From Paracoccaceae bacterium (GTDB taxonomy: Bacteria > Pseudomonadota > Alphaproteobacteria > Rhodobacterales > Rhodobacteraceae): a DNA stretch of 10,045 nt. The translations under genes were made by a program, and so were the position numbers. Location: contig JALXER010000396.1 in assembly GCA_027069385.1 (NCBI GenBank), positions 1 to 10,045 of the forward strand, in the 5' to 3' direction. Each line of letters begins with the position of its first letter. Position 1 is the first letter of the stretch. The notes under the pieces were generated by a model. That model was not told where the DNA came from and made no database searches. It worked only from the letters and a program-made list of their open reading frames with translations. This document shows positions 7,223-10,045 of the stretch, piece by piece.

Positions 7223-7972
7223 TTAGTCGATGAATCCACCGTCCGAATCGTCTCCGGCTTCATCGAGCAGCCGAATAAAGTCGGGAACCACGATATGACG
7301 CGAATCCCTTAACGAAATGACACCGGACTTTTTAAGCGCCGAAATCTGTCGGCTGACCGTTTCGATGGTCAGGCCCAGATAGTCGGCCATGGTTTCGCGC
7401 GTAAGGGGCAATTCGAACGCCACCCCGTCGCGCGGAGATGCCGCGCTAAGCGCCATGGTGCGCCGCGCAATGATCGCCAGCAGGCTGGCAATTTTTTCGC
7501 GCGCGGTTTTGCGGCCCAGCAGCAGCATCCATTCGCGGGCCGAATCCAGTTCGTCCATCGTCATGTCCAGCAACCGGCGTTCCAGCGACGGGGTTGTCTT
7601 GATCAACTGGTCGAATTGCGGCTGGCGGAACTGGCAGATCACCACCTCGTTCGTGGCCACCACGTCAAAGGGCGCCACCCGTTTGCCGGTGCGGCCGATA
7701 AAATCCGACGGGAACAGCAAACCGACCATCTGTCGGCGGCCATCGGGTAGCGAGCGCGACAAGGTCGCGATCCCCTTGACCAGAGAACCGATCACCGTCA
7801 GGTTTTCACCGGCCCAGACGATCGTTTCACCCGGCTTATAGGTTTTGTAGGATTTGATTTCGTCCAGCGACACCAACTCGCTTGGCCCGCAATAGGCACA
7901 AACTGCCTGCACCCGAATGGGGCATTCGCCACATCGGATCAGCACCTCGGAATTTGCTGCCGTCACTGTCAT
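7223..7972 (-). CDS. fnrL: CRP/FNR-family oxygen-sensing regulator FnrL
   Basis: This 249-residue global anaerobic activator carries an oxygen-labile [4Fe-4S] cluster. The N-terminus has C14-x2-C17-x7-C25-x2-C28, and an internal C113 (VICQF) corresponds to the fourth ligand of E. coli FNR. The cyclic-nucleotide-binding-like beta roll spans about 35-130. The dimerisation helix follows (ERRLLDMTMDELDSAREWMLLLGRKTAREKIASLL). The C-terminal helix-turn-helix contains LTRETMADYLGLTIETVSRQ; its E-x-x-S-R recognition residues are those that read TTGA half-sites. The ending AGDDSDGGFID resembles Rhodobacteraceae FnrL. All four FNR-type boxes in the window are plausible targets. An FNR box 45 bases upstream of its ATG suggests autoregulation shared with hemN. 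The start is preceded only by a weak GGGA. Confidence 0.96.
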   Translation of the reverse strand: MTVTAANSEVLIRCGECPIRVQAVCAYCGPSELVSLDEIKSYKTYKPGETIVWAGENLTVIGSLVKGIATLSRSLPDGRRQMVGLLFPSDFIGRTGKRVAPFDVVATNEVVICQFRQPQFDQLIKTTPSLERRLLDMTMDELDSAREWMLLLGRKTAREKIASLLAIIARRTMALSAASPRDGVAFELPLTRETMADYLGLTIETVSRQISALKKSGVISLRDSRHIVVPDFIRLLDEAGDDSDGGFID

Positions 7973-8010
7973 TCACTTTTCCCGGATAGTTGCCCCTTGT
8001 TACCAGTTAT

Positions 8011-8024
8011 TTGATTTCGATCAA
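8011..8024. promoter_or_regulatory. FNR box in the fnrL-hemN divergent promoter
   Basis: TTGAT-TTCG-ATCAA is a full match to the FNR consensus, lying in the 86-base gap between the two divergent starts. Its centre (8017.5) is 41.5 bases from the hemN ATG at 8059 and about 45 bases from the fnrL ATG at 7972. Activation of hemN is the most likely role; control of fnrL is possible from the same site. The box also argues against the upstream TTG at 7990 as hemN start, since the operator would then be coding. Confidence 0.85.
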
Positions 8025-8058
8025 AGCAAAAGGTTACAAGGTGCGACATGCTGCGCCG

Positions 8059-9414
8059 ATGATTGATTTGAACGCCCTGAAAAACGCCGGATTATTTGAC
8101 AAAAATGTCCCGCGCTACACCAGCTATCCCACCGCGCCCCAGTTCCATGACGGGATTGGCCGACGCGAATTTGCCCTGTGGCTGGCCGGACTTGATCCGG
8201 CGCAGCCCGCTTCGCTTTATGTGCATGTGCCGTTTTGCGAGCGTCTGTGCTGGTTCTGTGCCTGCCGCACCCAGGGGGTAAACACGCCCGCACCGGTGCA
8301 GGCCTATGTCGAAACCCTGCTGCAAGAAATCGCCATGTTCAAGGCGACACGCCCCGACGGGCTGAAACTGACGCGGCTGCATTTCGGGGGCGGCTCTCCG
8401 ACGATCCTGTCGCCCGATATGATCACCCGGATCACCGATGCCATTGCCGATGCGGCCCCGTTTGACCCTGAATACGAATTCTCGGTGGAAATCGACCCCA
8501 CCGCCTGCACCGACGCCAAAATTGCCGCCTTTGCCAAGGCGGGCATGAACCGTGCCAGCATCGGGGTGCAGGATTTCAACGAAAAAGTGCAAGAGGCCAT
8601 CGGCCGCCCGCAGGGCTATGAACTGACCCGCGATCTGGTGGCGTCCTTGCGCGCCCACGGGATCGGCTCGGTCAATATCGATATGGTCTACGGGCTGCCG
8701 CATCAGGATCTGGCCGCGCTTGAAAACACCACCCGTCAGGTGATGACCCTGTCCCCCGACCGGGTGGCGCTGTTTGGCTATGCGCATGTGCCGTGGATGG
8801 CCAAGCGCCAGCGGATGATCCCCGAGGAAAGCCTGCCCAACCCGTTCGAGCGTCTTGAACAAGCCGAAAAGGCCGCGCAGATGTTTGTCGAGGCGGGGCT
8901 GAGCGCCATCGGCATCGACCATTTCGCCAAACCCGCCGACAGTCTGGCCATTGCCGCCGCCAACGGCCATCTACGCCGCAATTTTCAGGGCTATACCGAC
9001 GATCGGGCTTCGGCGCTGATCGGGCTGGGGGCCTCGTCGATCTCGCGCTTTCCGCAGGGCTATATCCAGAATAACGTGGCGACGGCCAACTATACCAAAT
9101 CGATAGAGGCCGGCGAATGGCCCGCGGTCAAGGGCTATGCCCTGGGGCTGGAAGACAAGCTGCGCAGCCGCGCCATCGAGATGCTGATGTGCGATTTCCG
9201 GCTGGATCTGGCCGAGCTGCAACGGGATTTTGGCGATGTGGCGGCCAAGGTGCGCGCCGATTGCGCCCGCGTGGCGCGCGATTATCCGCAGATGGTGGCG
9301 CTGGACGATAACGGCCTGACCATCCATGCCGACGCGCGCAACCTGACCCGGATTCTGGCCAGCGAGTTTGACGGCTTCATGTCGGTCAAATCCAAGCACA
9401 GTCAGGCGATTTAA
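8059..9414 (+). CDS. hemN: Oxygen-independent coproporphyrinogen III oxidase (dehydrogenase) HemN
   Basis: This 451-residue radical SAM enzyme converts coproporphyrinogen III to protoporphyrinogen IX without oxygen, in the cytoplasm. The N-terminal family signature is VPRYTSYPTAPQF (18-30). The radical SAM cluster motif is C60-ERL-C64-WF-C67, followed by C69; this four-cysteine pattern marks true HemN rather than HemW-like proteins. The SAM-binding glycine-rich HFGGGSPT lies near 109-116, and the C-terminal HemN domain covers about 340-445. The start at 8059 gives the family N-terminus MIDLNALKNAGLF. An in-frame GTG at 8041 (adding VRHAAP-type residues, with AAGG upstream) is the alternative. 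Gene order with fnrL and the FNR box between them fit anaerobic induction. Rhodobacter species often have two such genes (hemN and hemZ); I cannot say which this is. Confidence 0.95.
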   Translation: MIDLNALKNAGLFDKNVPRYTSYPTAPQFHDGIGRREFALWLAGLDPAQPASLYVHVPFCERLCWFCACRTQGVNTPAPVQAYVETLLQEIAMFKATRPDGLKLTRLHFGGGSPTILSPDMITRITDAIADAAPFDPEYEFSVEIDPTACTDAKIAAFAKAGMNRASIGVQDFNEKVQEAIGRPQGYELTRDLVASLRAHGIGSVNIDMVYGLPHQDLAALENTTRQVMTLSPDRVALFGYAHVPWMAKRQRMIPEESLPNPFERLEQAEKAAQMFVEAGLSAIGIDHFAKPADSLAIAAANGHLRRNFQGYTDDRASALIGLGASSISRFPQGYIQNNVATANYTKSIEAGEWPAVKGYALGLEDKLRSRAIEMLMCDFRLDLAELQRDFGDVAAKVRADCARVARDYPQMVALDDNGLTIHADARNLTRILASEFDGFMSVKSKHSQAI

Positions 9415-9461
9415 GCCTGAAAAAACTGCACATTGCGAAAAAATTGAAAGTTGCGAAAGCA

Positions 9462-9542
9462 CTACGGGGGGCGGGCGTTCTTGGGGTTCACCCAGCCCCG
9501 CCGTAGAAATTGGCGTGCTCCAGGCCCAACAAGAACACGCCA
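9462..9542. repeat. Two adjacent stem-loops downstream of hemN
   Basis: The first stem pairs CTACGG (9462-9467) plus GGGGC (9468-9472) with GCCCC (9495-9499) plus CCGTAG (9501-9506), giving 11 base pairs with one bulge. The second pairs TGGCGTG (9511-9517) with CACGCCA (9536-9542) around an 18-base loop. Neither is followed by a T run on either strand, so they are not ordinary intrinsic terminators. They may stabilise the hemN 3' end or be part of a dispersed repeat. Confidence 0.45.
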
Positions 9543-9739
9543 GCTTTCATATTTCCAACGCATCCGCGCCGGAACAGCGTTATCATCTGCCAATTCGCCC
9601 GACTCGTCAACGGTTTTTTTCTTATTTTTTCTTAAATGTAAGTTTAACGGTATCTGCATAGCCGAAAACACCTTTTTTGTAACGCTTCCGTGAAATACCG
9701 GTGTTGCATCTTACATAAATATCTGTCATTCCCACTCAT

Positions 9740-9757
9740 AACGAACATTTACGAACA
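9740..9757. promoter_or_regulatory. Probable GlpR/DeoR-type operator: tandem ACGAACA half-sites
   Basis: ACGAACA occurs at 9741-9747 and again at 9751-9757, one helical turn apart, 13-30 bases before the start codon at 9770. The first copy, AACGAACATT, agrees with the E. coli GlpR half-operator (AWCGAACATW, from memory), and the second matches less closely. Direct TCG/CGA-containing repeats are common for DeoR-family operators. Position next to the repressor gene suggests autoregulation; this is inferred. Confidence 0.55.
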
Positions 9758-9769
9758 CTAAGGCACCCC

Positions 9770-10045
9770 ATGGCGCAAAATTTCCGACATGACGAGATTC
9801 TTTCAATGGCGCGCGATCTGGGCAAGGTCTCGGTCGAGGGGCTGGCGCGGCATTTCGAGGTAACCCACCAGACCATCCGCCGCGACCTGACCGAGCTGTG
9901 CGAGATGGGCCATCTGACCCGCGTGCATGGCGGCGCAATTCCGCCCGCTTCGGTGATCAATCCGGGCTATAAGGAACGCTCGCAACTGGCAATCCCCGAG
10001 AAAGAGGCCATGGCGGCGCATTGTGCCAGCAAAATCCCCCGGGGA
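9770..10045 (+). CDS. glpR: DeoR-family transcriptional repressor, probably GlpR (partial, 3' end beyond window)
   Basis: This is the N-terminal 92 residues of a DeoR-family regulator. The winged helix-turn-helix covers about residues 6-60, with SVEGLARHFEVTHQTIRRDL as the core and the family signature RVHGGA after it. The following segment, ending KEAMAAHCASKIPRG, leads into the sugar-phosphate-binding domain, most of which is outside the window (members are about 250-260 residues). AAGG six to seven bases before the ATG serves as ribosome-binding site. The GlpR call, a repressor of glycerol-3-phosphate metabolism that responds to glycerol-3-phosphate, rests on resemblance of the helix-turn-helix and linker to GlpR and on the GlpR-like half-sites just upstream. 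Downstream glpD or a glycerol-3-phosphate transporter would confirm it. The DeoR family itself is certain. Confidence 0.8.
   Translation, partial: MAQNFRHDEILSMARDLGKVSVEGLARHFEVTHQTIRRDLTELCEMGHLTRVHGGAIPPASVINPGYKERSQLAIPEKEAMAAHCASKIPRG

Larger units (their letters stand above)
9415..9769. other. Non-coding spacer between hemN and the GlpR-type gene
   Basis: I see no convincing gene here. It begins with TTGCGAAA repeats (9433-9440 and 9451-9458), then a GC-rich structured block (9462-9542), then a T-rich run (9614-9632). The latter follows only a weak CCG/CGG stem and might end hemN transcription inefficiently. The remainder is AT-rich and leads into the operator-like repeats before 9770. 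Reading frames across it lack ribosome-binding sites and have odd composition. Confidence 0.6.

Noticed and set aside
7990..8058. Upstream TTG extension of hemN giving 474 residues
   Set aside because: It would place the FNR operator inside the coding sequence, has no Shine-Dalgarno and adds residues not typical of HemN.
8092..8970. Minus-strand frame of 292 residues opposite hemN
   Set aside because: It is a shadow frame with an H/G/R-rich product and no recognisable motif; HemN motifs on the plus strand are complete.
9402..9420. TCAGGC/GCCTGA hairpin over the hemN stop codon
   Set aside because: The hairpin is real but is followed by A residues, not T, on the plus strand, so it is not an intrinsic terminator for hemN.
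9451..9693. Plus-strand 80-residue and overlapping minus-strand 69-residue frames (9462-9671) in the hemN-glpR spacer
   Set aside because: Both have poor starts without ribosome-binding sites, cross strong stem-loops and T-rich sequence, and have no familiar domain. They are treated as non-coding.
1..10045. Mobile elements, CRISPR arrays, tRNA or rRNA genes
   Set aside because: I saw no transposase, no regularly spaced repeats and no tRNA- or rRNA-like sequence. The gene content is a conserved chromosomal respiratory cluster.

Overview
The window looks like a chromosomal segment of an alphaproteobacterium of the Rhodobacteraceae (Roseobacter/Rhodobacter type). The reasons are the high GC content, the fixed order ccoNOQP - ccoGHI, the adjacent fnrL and hemN genes, an FnrL with the CX2CX7C cysteine pattern and FNR-family boxes in each relevant promoter. 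No database search was possible, so the taxonomy rests on recognising families and gene order.

Layout. From 1 to 7972 everything is on the minus strand, so transcription runs right to left: fnrL (7972-7223), ccoN (7102-5513), ccoO (5501-4773), ccoQ (4766-4581) and ccoP (4581-3715), then a non-coding gap, then ccoG (3340-1904), ccoH (1900-1430) and ccoI (1430 to beyond base 1). On the plus strand hemN (8059-9414) diverges from fnrL. After a 355-base AT-rich spacer, a DeoR/GlpR-type repressor begins at 9770 and runs off the right edge.

How the genes work together. FnrL is an oxygen-labile [4Fe-4S] activator. CcoNOQP is the high-affinity cbb3-type terminal oxidase used at low oxygen. CcoG, CcoH and CcoI (and presumably CcoS beyond the left edge) reduce and deliver copper and assemble the oxidase. 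HemN is the oxygen-independent coproporphyrinogen III dehydrogenase that keeps heme synthesis running without oxygen. The whole block is therefore a microaerobic/anaerobic respiration module with its own regulator. The GlpR-like gene probably begins an unrelated glycerol-3-phosphate locus.

Regulation visible in the sequence. There are four FNR-family palindromes: upstream of ccoN (7187-7200), upstream of ccoG (3425-3438), between fnrL and hemN (8011-8024), and one in the ccoP-ccoG gap (3627-3640) that does not lead into any protein gene.

The most interesting item is what follows that fourth box. At exactly class II spacing there is a TATAAC -10 element, then about 126 bases with stem-loops and a C-rich unpaired stretch, ending in a hairpin plus six T. 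It lies between two minus-strand intrinsic terminators. I interpret it as an undescribed (to my knowledge) oxygen-regulated small RNA gene between the oxidase operon and its assembly operon.
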